From Archangium lipolyticum (lineage in GTDB: Bacteria > Myxococcota > Myxococcia > Myxococcales > Myxococcaceae): 64,000 bases of DNA. A program made the position numbers and the translations under genes. Below the pieces are notes generated by a model. The model ran no database searches. It saw only the letters and a program-made list of their open reading frames with translations, and was not told the DNA's origin. Shown here piece after piece: positions 51,831 through 60,681 of this stretch; the stretch's first letter is position 1; every line of letters starts with the position of its first letter. Location: the NCBI RefSeq assembly GCF_024623785.1, contig NZ_JANKBZ010000017.1, positions 149,624 to 213,623 on the forward strand, written 5' to 3'.

Positions 51831-54077
51831 ATGTCGCATCCGTCCAAGCCCGGATCCACCATCGCGCGCTCGACGCTCATCCGCATGGCGGTGCGCATCG
51901 GGGTGGTCATCGCTCTGACCACCCTCGTCAGCTACCTCCACATCCTCCGCACCATACGCATCGAGAGCCTGGACCACCTGGCGCGGCACGTCGAGGAGCG
52001 CAGTCAACGGGAGCAGGCCATCTTCGTCCTCGCCGAGGACTCCCACGCGCTCCTCAAGCAGGCCTTCCATGAACGGATCCGTGCCGGAGGCCAGGAGGAT
52101 CCCACCTCCCGCTTCGACAGCATGTTCGAGCTTCGGCCGGACGGGACGATTCGCGATCGGCCCGAGGGTTTCGATGGGACGCGGAGGCCGGGTGTCTGGA
52201 TCGCTCCGGGGGTGAAGGTCGATACCGCGTTCCGCCGCCGGCTCCTGGCCGCGTATGACGTGATCGCCCAATACGGGCCCGCCTATCGCACCCGTCACCT
52301 CAACACCTTCATCTTCCTGACGGAGGGGGTGAACGTGCTCTACTGGCCGGAGGTTCCCAACTGGACCCAGGACGTCGCGCCCGACTACCCGCTGCTCTCC
52401 TTCGAGTACTACACCCTCACCCGGCCCCAGGAGAATCCCCAGCGGCGGATGGTCTGGACCCGCAGCTACAAGGATGACACCTCCGGAAAATGGCTGATCT
52501 CGGCCGTCACCCCGCTGGACCTGGACGGCCAGCATGTCGCGACGCTCGGCAACGACGTGCTCGTCGACGAGCTGCTGTCGCGCACCCTCGTCGACCGCCT
52601 GCCCGGCGCGTACAACATCATCTTCCGCGATGATGGCCAGCTCATCGCCCATCCCGAGATAAAACTGGATGGCGCAACGAGCGGCTACGACATCCTGGCC
52701 TCCAGCCCGCCGGAGGGCTCGCCAACAGGGCTCCCCACCGCGGAGCAGCGGGCCCATCTGCGGAGCATCTTCGAGGCGGTGAAGCGCCGCGAGCCCGGGA
52801 AGACCGTGGTGGAGCTGCCCGAGTATGGCGAGTACATCGCCGTGGCGCGGATGCAGGGCCCTGGCTGGAACTTCGTCACGGTGTTGTCCGAGAGCGAGGT
52901 GTCCTCGAAAGCCTTCGAGGCCGCGCGCTATGTGCTGGTGTTCGGCCTCGTATCGCTGCTCCTGGAGCTGCTCATCATGTATTGGGTGCTCAGGGAGCAG
53001 ATCTCCGACCCGCTCCAGGCCTTCACCCAGGCCACGGCACAGGTGGCGGCCGGCGACTTCGGGGTCTCCCTGAAGACCTCACGCGAGGACGAGCTGGGGC
53101 AGCTGGCCCGGTCCTTCGAGCTGATGGCCCGGAAGGTCCAGCAGCGCGAGGAGGCTCTGCGGCAGGCCAACGAGGGCCTGGAGCAGCGCGTCGAGGAGCG
53201 CACCCGGGAGCTGAAGGATGTCCACCAGCAGCTCGTGCGGACGGCACGGCAGGCGGGCATGGCGGAGATCGCCACCAACGTGCTGCACAACGTGGGCAAT
53301 GTCCTCAACAGCGTCTACACCTCGGCCCAGCTCGCCCGCGAGCGCATGAGCAAGATGCGGCTCGAGCACGTGGGCCGGGTGGCCCACATGCTCCAGGATC
53401 GCCAGGGCGAGCTCGCGACCTTCCTGACCCAGGACGAGCGCGGGCGCAACGTGATTCCCTTCCTGGACAGCTTGGGACAGAACCTGTTGGACGAGCGCCG
53501 GGAAATGAGCGAGCTGCTCGACGACATCGGCAGGTACACCGAGCACATCGGCGACATCGTCAAGGTGCAACAGAACCACGCCCGGATGCCGCGGCTCCAG
53601 GAGCCGGTCAGCCTGGCGGAGTTGGTGGAGGACGCACTGCGCATCAATGCGGCCGACCTCTCCCGCCACCAGGTGAAGGTGGATCGGCAACTGGCCCCGT
53701 TGGCCCCCGTGCTCACCGACAAGCACAAGGTGCTGATGATCCTCGTCAACCTGTTCAGCAACGCCAAACACGCCATGGATGGGGTGCCGCCGGAGGAGCG
53801 TCGGCTTGCCGTGAAGCTGGAGCCCTCCGCCGCGGACCGCGTCCGCATCGAGGTGCGAGACACCGGCGTGGGAATCTCACCGGAGCTGCTCACGCGCATC
53901 TTCCAGTACGGCTACACCACGCGCCAGGATGGCCACGGTTTTGGCCTGCACTCCAGCGCGTTGGCGGCCCAGGAACTGGGCGGCTCGCTGACGGTCCACA
54001 GCGAGGGAGCGGGGCAGGGGGCCACCTTCACGCTGGAGCTGCCCCTGCTCGCCCCCGGGAGACCTCATGGTGCGTAG
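51831..54077 (+). CDS. Membrane sensor histidine kinase
   Basis: A 748-residue kinase. A first membrane helix (about 17-39) precedes an extracytoplasmic sensor region (about 40-370, PAS/Cache-like: LRPDGTIRDRPEG, RDDGQLIAHPEIK). A second helix follows (about 372-392), then HAMP, coiled coil, and a histidine-kinase core with H486 in the H-box NVLHNVGNVLNS (a variant type) and HATPase motifs (LFSNAKHAMDG, DTGVGIS, GHGFGLHSSAL). There is no receiver domain and no adjacent response regulator. The ATG at 51831 follows GAGG; an upstream ATG at 51765 is less likely. It is divergent from tetR, with about 147 bp between. Confidence 0.9.
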   Translation: MSHPSKPGSTIARSTLIRMAVRIGVVIALTTLVSYLHILRTIRIESLDHLARHVEERSQREQAIFVLAEDSHALLKQAFHERIRAGGQEDPTSRFDSMFELRPDGTIRDRPEGFDGTRRPGVWIAPGVKVDTAFRRRLLAAYDVIAQYGPAYRTRHLNTFIFLTEGVNVLYWPEVPNWTQDVAPDYPLLSFEYYTLTRPQENPQRRMVWTRSYKDDTSGKWLISAVTPLDLDGQHVATLGNDVLVDELLSRTLVDRLPGAYNIIFRDDGQLIAHPEIKLDGATSGYDILASSPPEGSPTGLPTAEQRAHLRSIFEAVKRREPGKTVVELPEYGEYIAVARMQGPGWNFVTVLSESEVSSKAFEAARYVLVFGLVSLLLELLIMYWVLREQISDPLQAFTQATAQVAAGDFGVSLKTSREDELGQLARSFELMARKVQQREEALRQANEGLEQRVEERTRELKDVHQQLVRTARQAGMAEIATNVLHNVGNVLNSVYTSAQLARERMSKMRLEHVGRVAHMLQDRQGELATFLTQDERGRNVIPFLDSLGQNLLDERREMSELLDDIGRYTEHIGDIVKVQQNHARMPRLQEPVSLAELVEDALRINAADLSRHQVKVDRQLAPLAPVLTDKHKVLMILVNLFSNAKHAMDGVPPEERRLAVKLEPSAADRVRIEVRDTGVGISPELLTRIFQYGYTTRQDGHGFGLHSSALAAQELGGSLTVHSEGAGQGATFTLELPLLAPGRPHGA

Positions 54078-54108
54078 CCGCTCTTCCGCGGCGGCTCCTT
54101 GCCGCTGA

Positions 54109-54573
54109 TCAGCACGGAATGGGAGTGCATTCGGTGGGGCTGCACACGACGCACGTGTGCCATACGAACTTGCAGCGGTTGAACCCCTCATCATCCTCTT
54201 CGCACTGAACGCGCACGCCGGTGGGATCGGGATTGAGGTGCTGCAGATACTGCAACCCGTTGAGCACGGCGCCATCGTAGGCGGGATCGCACGCCACGGC
54301 TCTGCCCGCGGCGTCGAGGCCGCAGGCCGCTACCTGCGCGCCGTCCGACACCGGCGCTCCCGCCGTGTAGATCGAGAAAGGGGCTCGGCTCTCGGAAGTG
54401 GAGACGTACAGGACCTCGCCCGTGTCCAGGGTGACCGGGATGCGGCCCTGTGAGTCACCGTAGTAGCTCGCGAGGCCGCGAAGCCTCGCGGCCAGCGTAG
54501 GCGCTGCTTGCGCGACGGCGGTCCCGACAGTCAGCACGAGGAGGAGTCCGACAACACGACGAGATGTCTTCAT
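54109..54573 (-). CDS. Small secreted Cys-rich protein
   Basis: A 154-residue protein with a signal peptide (about 1-23, VVGLLLVLTVGTAVAQA) and a mature part carrying eight cysteines, six of them in the last 35 residues (VQCEEDDE, RCKFVWHTCVVC, TECTPIPC). The N-terminal mature segment (RLRGLASYYGDSQGRIPVTLDTGEVL) is not recognised. The function is unknown. It converges on the sensor kinase gene. The start is the ATG at 54573. Expression context and export suggest an extracellular or periplasmic role. Confidence 0.75.
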   Translation of the reverse strand: MKTSRRVVGLLLVLTVGTAVAQAAPTLAARLRGLASYYGDSQGRIPVTLDTGEVLYVSTSESRAPFSIYTAGAPVSDGAQVAACGLDAAGRAVACDPAYDGAVLNGLQYLQHLNPDPTGVRVQCEEDDEGFNRCKFVWHTCVVCSPTECTPIPC

Positions 54574-54773
54574 GGCGTTCGTTCTTCTTTCTGGATCGGG
54601 GTGGTTTCCTCTGACCTCACCCGTCCAGACGCACGTGCCTTCGAATATTCCCGCGCCTCATGCGCGACGCCGAGATCCGGGAGCAGTACCAGCAGTGTCC
54701 TTTGTTGGATTCTTGGGGGCAGATGATGGGGCTTCCACTGCCCTTGCCACCTTGCCGGGGATAGGGAGCGAGC

Positions 54774-55673
54774 ATGACTTCCATCGACGATGTCTCGGCT
54801 TCCTCACGGGTGCTCCACCGCCGCATCGAGCTCGACGGCCTGAGCATCTTCTTCCGCGAGTCCGGTCCGGAGCACGCACCAGTGTTGCTGCTCCCTCACG
54901 GCTATCCATGCTCGTCCTATCAGTATCGCCGTCTGATGCCGGCGCTGTCGGATCGATGGCGGACCCTCGCACCCGACCTTCCAGGGTTTGGCTACAGCGG
55001 CACTCCGGATCCATCCGGGTTCGGGTACGATTTCGATGCGTATGCCAGGTTCCTCGGGCGGTTCACCGAGGCACTGGATCTTCGGGAGTATGCCATCTGG
55101 CTCCATGATTATGGCTCCCAGATCGGGCTACGACACGCCATCGCCCACCCGGAGCGGATCAAGGCCGTCGTCATCCAGAATGGTGACATCTACGAGGATG
55201 CGCTGGGTCCGAAATACGAGACCATCAAGGCGTTCTGGAACGACCCGAGCGTGCAGACACGTCAGCCTTTGGAAGCGGCCGTGAGCGAGGCGGGCTTCCG
55301 GGAGGAGTTCGTCGGAGAGATTTCGCCGCGGCTCGCGGAACGGATCCCACCTGATCTGTGGAAGCTGCACTGGCCGCTCATGGACACACCGGTGCGGCGG
55401 GCGGTCGCCGTGGGGCTGATGGAGAAGCTGAAGGAGAACCTGGAGTGGTTTCCCCGCTACCAGCGCTATCTTCGAGAGAAGCATCCCGCCACGCTGATCC
55501 TCTGGGGGCCCGAGGATGGCTACATGCCAGCGCCCGCGGCACGAGCTTATTTGCGTGACGTTCCCGATGCCGAGCTGCATCTGCTCGAAGGCGCGGGTCA
55601 CTGGCTTCTGGAAACGCACTTCGAGGAAGCCGTGCCGATTGTGCGCGACTTCCTGTCGCGCCAGCTCACATGA
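54774..55673 (+). CDS. Alpha/beta hydrolase (epoxide hydrolase/haloalkane dehalogenase-like)
   Basis: A 299-residue hydrolase. The oxyanion-hole motif HGYP (42-45), the nucleophile elbow HDYGSQ with D112, and H276 (GAGHWLLE) are visible. An Asp nucleophile places it with epoxide hydrolases and haloalkane dehalogenases rather than esterases. The cap region (about 135-215) is typical of the subfamily. The substrate is unknown. The ATG at 54774 follows AGGGAGCGAGC. It stands alone between a secreted-protein gene and a convergent small gene. Confidence 0.9.
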   Translation: MTSIDDVSASSRVLHRRIELDGLSIFFRESGPEHAPVLLLPHGYPCSSYQYRRLMPALSDRWRTLAPDLPGFGYSGTPDPSGFGYDFDAYARFLGRFTEALDLREYAIWLHDYGSQIGLRHAIAHPERIKAVVIQNGDIYEDALGPKYETIKAFWNDPSVQTRQPLEAAVSEAGFREEFVGEISPRLAERIPPDLWKLHWPLMDTPVRRAVAVGLMEKLKENLEWFPRYQRYLREKHPATLILWGPEDGYMPAPAARAYLRDVPDAELHLLEGAGHWLLETHFEEAVPIVRDFLSRQLT

Positions 55674-55694
55674 GGCGCGCCCAGACCGTGAGAT

Positions 55695-56030
55695 TCAGAG
55701 GTCGCCTTCGAGCGCGTCACGCACGCCCGGGAGCTGGGCGAGCAGCTCCAGCTCGGCGGCCTTGAGGTGGGACACCCGCCGTCCGGCGATCCGCTCGAAG
55801 TGAAGCTCGATGCGGTGCTGTCCCTCCGCGTCCACCTCGCGGAAGAGCCGGGCACGCCGGCCCTCCTTCACGCAGGCGAGGATGTCCTTATGGATGCTGT
55901 TGAGCCGACGATACACCTTCAGCGCCATCCGACCCTCGGGGGTGTCGAACGTGTGGAAGTGCCGGTTGCGCGAGAGCGGTCTCGCCGGATCATGGAGCCT
56001 CTCCACGAGGCGCCGAACGAATGGGTCCAT
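55695..56030 (-). CDS. Small hypothetical protein
   Basis: A basic 111-residue protein with no recognised family. It is rich in Arg, His and Leu with a probable mixed alpha/beta fold (NRHFHTFDTPEGRMALKVY, RIELHFERIAGRR). It is convergent with the alpha/beta hydrolase (21 bp between stops) and divergent from the TPR lipoprotein gene (40 bp between starts). The ATG at 56030 is chosen; an in-frame ATG at 56064 is possible. G/C-ending codons support a real gene. Confidence 0.65.
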   Translation of the reverse strand: MDPFVRRLVERLHDPARPLSRNRHFHTFDTPEGRMALKVYRRLNSIHKDILACVKEGRRARLFREVDAEGQHRIELHFERIAGRRVSHLKAAELELLAQLPGVRDALEGDL

Positions 56031-56070
56031 CGACGCCGCAGGATAACATCCGGTACCCTCCATCTCAGCG

Positions 56071-57393
56071 ATGCAATTCGAACTTCCTCGCCCGCTCTGG
56101 GCCCTGGCACTGATGCTCCCGCTTGCCTGCAAGGATCCGGACACCCTGTCCGTCCAGACCCGGGCACAACGTTTCCAGGCCCGGTTGGAGGAGGGGCGCC
56201 ATCAGTTGGCCAATGGGCAGCCCGAGCAGGCCGCGAAGGCCTTCAGCGAGGCCTCGGGTCTTCAGCCCGACAGCTCCGAGGCGCTGCTCCTGCTCGCCGA
56301 GGCCCGGCGCCGGGAGGGCAACACCCAGGCGTCCATCCTGGCCCTGAAGCAGGCCATGTCGCTCAACCCCGCCGAGGCGCCCGTCATCAAGCGGCGGATC
56401 GCCGAGAGCCACGAGCGGGATGGACGTCTCTCCGAGGCCATCGCCCTCCTGCTGGAGCTGCGGGACGCGGACGAGCTCGAGGACGTGGACATCCTCAAGC
56501 TGGCCCACCTGCAGACGCTGGAGGGCCAGCACCAGGAGGCCTTCCTGACGCTGGAGCGCATCCAGCGCGAGCGCCCGGATGACGTGGACGCCAAGGTGGT
56601 GGAGGCGGAGATCCTCCTGGCCAAGGGCGACGAGGTGCTCGCCACGAAGTTGATGGACCGGCTCCTGGAGGAGCAACCGGGGCTCACGGCGGCGCGGATG
56701 TTGCGCGCGCGTTACTTCCTCCAGAGCGGCTATGCGCAGTATGCCGAGCAGGATCTGTCCCAGGTGCAAGGAGAGGACGCCTCGAAGCCCGAGTTCATCG
56801 TGTTGAAGGCGCGGGTGCTGTCCTCGCTGGACCGCCATGCGGACGCGGAGGCGGTGCTCGCGGGCGCGGTGTCCCAGTATCCGCAGAACGCGGAGCTGCT
56901 CGCGCGGCTGGCCGAGACGAAGCTGCTCCAGGGGAACCAGGCCGAGGCCCTGTCGCTGGTGGAGCGGGCGCTGAAGGTGCAGCCGGACTCCGCCCGCGCC
57001 TTCTACGTCCGGGCCCGGGTGCAGGAGGCCCGGGGAGACCTGCGGCATGCGAAGGAGCACTACGGCTACGCCCTCGACGCGAACCCCCGCTTCGCGCCGG
57101 CGCTGTCTCGCATGTGGCGCCTGCACCAGCAGGACGGAGACCAGGACAAGGCCCTGCTCTCCCTGGAGCGGCTCATCGATGGGGGCGAGGCCTCGCTGGA
57201 GGAGAAGGTGGCGCTCGCCGGCCTGTACGCGAAGACGCGGACGAAGCTCGACCGGGGTCTGAAGCTCATCGGCGAGGCGCTGAAGCAGGACGCGGCCAAT
57301 CCCGAGTACCTGGACATCCAGAAGGCGCTGAAGAAGGCCCTGCCCAGGAAGAAGGCGTCCGGCCCCATCATCATCCGGGGCTCGCGCCGGTAG
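56071..57393 (+). CDS. TPR-repeat lipoprotein
   Basis: A 440-residue lipoprotein. The lipobox LPLAC places the acylated cysteine at C20, and the rest is a superhelical array of tetratricopeptide repeats (about residues 35-400; e.g. QLANGQPEQAAKAFSEASGL, NQAEALSLVERALKVQPDS, GDLRHAKEHYGYALDANPR). Such proteins act as scaffolds in the envelope. The C-terminal 30 residues are basic (KKALPRKKASGPIII). The start ATG at 56071 lies 40 bp from the divergent gene. No partner is identified in the window. Confidence 0.9.
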   Translation: MQFELPRPLWALALMLPLACKDPDTLSVQTRAQRFQARLEEGRHQLANGQPEQAAKAFSEASGLQPDSSEALLLLAEARRREGNTQASILALKQAMSLNPAEAPVIKRRIAESHERDGRLSEAIALLLELRDADELEDVDILKLAHLQTLEGQHQEAFLTLERIQRERPDDVDAKVVEAEILLAKGDEVLATKLMDRLLEEQPGLTAARMLRARYFLQSGYAQYAEQDLSQVQGEDASKPEFIVLKARVLSSLDRHADAEAVLAGAVSQYPQNAELLARLAETKLLQGNQAEALSLVERALKVQPDSARAFYVRARVQEARGDLRHAKEHYGYALDANPRFAPALSRMWRLHQQDGDQDKALLSLERLIDGGEASLEEKVALAGLYAKTRTKLDRGLKLIGEALKQDAANPEYLDIQKALKKALPRKKASGPIIIRGSRR

Positions 57394-57402
57394 GCGGCGG
57401 GC

Positions 57403-58365
57403 TCAGGCCGCGGTCAGCACCACCACGTGGCCGATGACGGGTTGGCCCCCCTGTCTTCGCAGGGTGGCCTCCTGCTCCAGCACCGGGCGCAGGCCCGCGC
57501 CACGGGCACAGCCTCGCAGATAGTCGAGGTGGTGGACGTAGCGCGCGCTCGGCTGGAGCCGGTATCCCGGGTCGGTGCCCTTCTCCACGGTGAACGCGAA
57601 CAGGCCTCCGGGCGCGAGCCTCGGGACGACCCGCTCGAAGAGCCGCTCCAGCGCCCCGAAGTAGACCAGCACGTCCACGGCGACGATGAGATCATGCCGC
57701 GCCGTGGTGGAGGCCAGCTCGGCGGTGATCTCCCCGGCCCGCAGCGCATCGTACACCCCGCGCTCGCGCGCCTTGTCCAGCATGCCCCTCGACAGGTCGA
57801 TGCCCTCCAGCCGCCGGGCCAGGGGCCTCAGGAGGGGACCGGCGAGCCCGGTGCCACAGCCCAGGTCGAGCACGTCGAGCTCCCTCCGTCCCTCGAGCAC
57901 CACCTGGACGGCGTCCATGAGCCGTTCGGGCGCACGGTAGGCGAGGAAGCCCCGCAGGCTGTCATCGAAGCTGGGGGCATAGACGTCGAAGAGCGCGGCG
58001 ACATGGGCGTCCGCCATGCGCTCCGGCGGTGGTGCCCCGGTCTCGGCCGCCTCCAGGTAGGCGATGACGTCCTCCCGCGCCGCCTCGGGGACACGCAGGT
58101 CGCGGCAGCGCAGCTCGTGAAGGTGGCGGCGGAGCAGGGGAATCTCCCCGGCGCGCCCGGTCTCGCCCAGGATGGAGAGCAGCGTCCGCAGCGAGTCCTT
58201 GTCCTCCGGCTGTTGATCCAGCTGCTCGCGCAGCGCCGCCTCCGCCGCCAGCGGCTCCCGCCAGGACCACAGCACCTGGGCCCCGTAGGAGGGAGGCACG
58301 AGCTCGGCTCCCTCGAATCCACGGGCTTCCAGCCGCGCACGCCAATCGATGGGGGAGGGCTTCAT
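57403..58365 (-). CDS. SAM-dependent methyltransferase with TPR-like N-terminus
   Basis: A 320-residue protein. Residues 30-110 are helical and TPR-like (AAEAALREQLDQQPEDKDSL), and 115-290 form a class I methyltransferase with motif I LDVLDLGCGTGLAG (163-176) and later motifs IDLSRGMLDKAR and LIVAVDVLVYFGALE. The arrangement resembles bacterial proteins annotated as methyltransferases with TPR repeats; the substrate is unknown. The ATG at 58365 is chosen because GGGGAC lies just upstream. It is convergent with the TPR lipoprotein gene, 9 bp between stops. Confidence 0.88.
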   Translation of the reverse strand: MKPSPIDWRARLEARGFEGAELVPPSYGAQVLWSWREPLAAEAALREQLDQQPEDKDSLRTLLSILGETGRAGEIPLLRRHLHELRCRDLRVPEAAREDVIAYLEAAETGAPPPERMADAHVAALFDVYAPSFDDSLRGFLAYRAPERLMDAVQVVLEGRRELDVLDLGCGTGLAGPLLRPLARRLEGIDLSRGMLDKARERGVYDALRAGEITAELASTTARHDLIVAVDVLVYFGALERLFERVVPRLAPGGLFAFTVEKGTDPGYRLQPSARYVHHLDYLRGCARGAGLRPVLEQEATLRRQGGQPVIGHVVVLTAA

Positions 58366-58480
58366 GCGTCCCCGCAGCGTACACCCCGCGCGAGCCACGA
58401 GGCCATTGACGTCGCGCTCGCTCTCCTGGAAGCGAGCGGAGCCTGAACTTCCAGCGGGAGATCAGGTATGAACCCCCGGC

Positions 58481-58648
58481 ATGAAGAAGCGCTACCGCTG
58501 CATCACCTGCTCCTACATCTATGACCCCGCCCTGGGCGATCCCGACTCCGGCATCGCGCCGGGCACCGCCTTCGAGGACATCCCGGACTCCTGGTACTGC
58601 CCCGAGTGTGGCGCGTCCAAGGCCGACTTCGAGCCCTTCGAGGAGTAG
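58481..58648 (+). CDS. Rubredoxin
   Basis: Small iron-sulfur (Fe-Cys4) electron carrier of 55 residues. The four iron ligands are C7/C10 (RCITC) and C40/C43 (CPECG), with the aromatic residues Y12, Y14 and W38 in their usual places ([24 protein letters not shown]). The ATG at 58481 is chosen; no strong Shine-Dalgarno is visible. Its last 130 bases are antisense to the 3' end of the DUF2378 gene. It may supply electrons to an oxygenase or oxygen-reduction system, but no partner is adjacent. Confidence 0.93.
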   Translation: MKKRYRCITCSYIYDPALGDPDSGIAPGTAFEDIPDSWYCPECGASKADFEPFEE

Positions 58649-59295
58649 GGGCGGAGCAGGTAGACGACGTGTTGTGAGCCGGGCTCGATGGGCTGGAGCT
58701 CGCCGCCCGAGAGCGGTGCGCCGACCAGCTCCATCATCGCGTCCATGTTGCCGTTCATGAAGTACGGGTCGATGCCGTGCTGGGAACCGAGCGCGGCGTG
58801 GAATTCGGGGAGGACCTCGAAGGTGACTTCGAGGTCACCGTTGGCCAGGAAGCGGGTCCGGGCCGTGAGGAAGTTGGTGCCCGACTGGAGCCCGCGAGGG
58901 ATGCGCGCCAGCGAGCGCTGCCAGCCGAGCATCCGGAGCATCGAGTACACGGCCCGGCCCATGGCGGTACGCCCGTAGCCGTCCACCAGCCGGCGGCCGA
59001 GCTGATAGCGGGCCTGTTCGCTGGGGACGTCCGGGTAGAGGACCTCGGCGCAGACCCGGAGGGCCGCGAACCAGGTGGGGACGGAGTAGGCGACCAGCAA
59101 CGGCTGATCCAGGTCGATGCCAATGGCCTTGAGCCGCCTCCGGGCGTCCGCGTCGAGCCGCTCCTTGATGGTGTGCTTGAAGAGGGCCTCCACCACCTGG
59201 CTGAAGATGACGGGTTCCTTCCGGGTCGCGAGCACGGGCCTCATCGGGGTGTCCCAGGAACGGAAAGTGTCTCCTGCTTGGGTCCGAGTCGTCAT
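58519..59295 (-). CDS. DUF2378 family protein, 3' end antisense to rubredoxin
   Basis: A 258-residue member of the myxobacterial DUF2378 family, function unknown. The recognisable family part is about residues 28-218 ([74 protein letters not shown]). After VVYLLRPY the frame continues about 40 residues of low complexity ([15 protein letters not shown]) that are exactly antisense to rubredoxin, so the original stop was probably lost. The ATG at 59295 is chosen; 59307 and 59241 are alternatives. Confidence 0.85.
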   Translation of the reverse strand: MTTRTQAGDTFRSWDTPMRPVLATRKEPVIFSQVVEALFKHTIKERLDADARRRLKAIGIDLDQPLLVAYSVPTWFAALRVCAEVLYPDVPSEQARYQLGRRLVDGYGRTAMGRAVYSMLRMLGWQRSLARIPRGLQSGTNFLTARTRFLANGDLEVTFEVLPEFHAALGSQHGIDPYFMNGNMDAMMELVGAPLSGGELQPIEPGSQHVVYLLRPYSSKGSKSALDAPHSGQYQESGMSSKAVPGAMPESGSPRAGS

Positions 59296-59370
59296 CCGGG
59301 GGTCCATCGAAGGTTGATGCGCCGGGGCATCTACCACCGGGGACCCCGCCCGGCGAGGAGGATCCTGCGT

Positions 59371-60681
59371 TCAGCGGCGGCGGGCGCCCTCCGAGGAGGG
59401 CAGCCCCTCGGCGGTGTCCACCACCTTCTCCAGGGCCTTGATGCCCCGGCGCTGGCCCACGGCCACCAGGGTGAGGTTCTCCCGGGCGAAGTAGCGCCGC
59501 GCCACCTCGCGCACGTGGGCCGGAGTGGCCTCGTCCACCAGATCCGCGCGCCGGCCGAAGGATTCGGGCCTGCGGAACAGCTCCGTCCCGCCGAACCACC
59601 CGGCCAGCTCGCCCGGCGAGTCCTGCGCGAACTCCAACAGCATCCGGTGCCGCCGCTTGGCCCGTGCCAGCTCCTCCTCGCCCACCAACGTGGTGCTCAG
59701 CTCGCCCAGCACCCGGAACATCTCCGCCACCACCAGCGAGGCCCGGTCTGGCGCGCTCGCGGCTTCGATCTCGAAGATGCCCGTGTCGTGGAAGGCCTCC
59801 AGCGAGGCATGCACCGAGTACGCGAGCCCCCGCTTCTCCACGATCTCGAAGGGCAGCCGCGATGACAGCCCATCGTCGAGGAAGCGCCGCAGCAGTTGCA
59901 GGGCGGGCCAGTCCTCGTGGTGCTCGGGGACGGTGCGGAAGCTGAGGCGGAACTCCGTCTGGGCCTCGTCGTGGGTGACCACGTGCAGGTTGGGACCCGC
60001 GGGCGTGGACGGTGGCGGGAGATCGACGCTGGCGGGGCCCTCGGGCAGCCGCTCGAAGTGGCGCTCCACCAGGGCGAGCACCTCCTCGCGCTTCACCCGG
60101 CCCGCCGCCGTCACCACCATGTTGCCGGTGACGTAGTGGCGCGCGAAGTGCTCGCGTATCTGCGCGTGCGTGAGCTTCGACACCGACTCGCGTGTCCCGG
60201 CGATCTTGAAGGCCAGCGGGTGGTGGGGGAAGAGCACCCGCTTGGACAGGTTGTCGATGTCGATGTCCCGGCCCTTGTCGTCCACCTCGTCGAGCATCTC
60301 CTCGAGGATGATGCTGCGCTCCACCTCCATGTCGGTGAGCTTGGGGCGGGTGAGCATGTCCCCGAGGATGGCCAGCCCCACGTCCAGGTGCGCCGGGTGC
60401 AGGGGCGTGTAGTAGTAGCCGTGGTCCCTCGTGGTGACGCCGTTGAGGTTGCCGCCCACCTCCTCCACGGCCGAGTTCATCCGGAGGGTGTCCGGCCAGC
60501 CCTCGCTGCCGCGGAAGAAGAGGTGCTCCAGGAAGTGGCTGACGCCGTTGTTGGCGGCCGTCTCGTGACGGCTGCCGGTGCGCACGTACACCGCGAGCAG
60601 GGCGGTGTGCAGGTGCGGGGTCTCGATGGTGACGACGCGCAGGCCGTTGGGCAGCACGTCTCGGTGGTAGGCGAAGCTCAT
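59371..60681 (-). CDS. M16-family zinc metallopeptidase
   Basis: A 436-residue peptidase of the insulinase/mitochondrial-processing family. The inverted zinc motif HxxEH is HFLEH at 49-53, and the downstream Glu ligand lies within SIILEEMLDEV (about 126-136). It is a single-chain M16B-type protein (about 420 residues) lacking a signal peptide. The ATG overlaps the stop of the upstream kinase gene as ATGA, so the pair is coupled. Its substrate is unknown; the operon suggests it acts in a signalling or envelope-stress setting (inference). Confidence 0.95.
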   Translation of the reverse strand: MSFAYHRDVLPNGLRVVTIETPHLHTALLAVYVRTGSRHETAANNGVSHFLEHLFFRGSEGWPDTLRMNSAVEEVGGNLNGVTTRDHGYYYTPLHPAHLDVGLAILGDMLTRPKLTDMEVERSIILEEMLDEVDDKGRDIDIDNLSKRVLFPHHPLAFKIAGTRESVSKLTHAQIREHFARHYVTGNMVVTAAGRVKREEVLALVERHFERLPEGPASVDLPPPSTPAGPNLHVVTHDEAQTEFRLSFRTVPEHHEDWPALQLLRRFLDDGLSSRLPFEIVEKRGLAYSVHASLEAFHDTGIFEIEAASAPDRASLVVAEMFRVLGELSTTLVGEEELARAKRRHRMLLEFAQDSPGELAGWFGGTELFRRPESFGRRADLVDEATPAHVREVARRYFARENLTLVAVGQRRGIKALEKVVDTAEGLPSSEGARRR

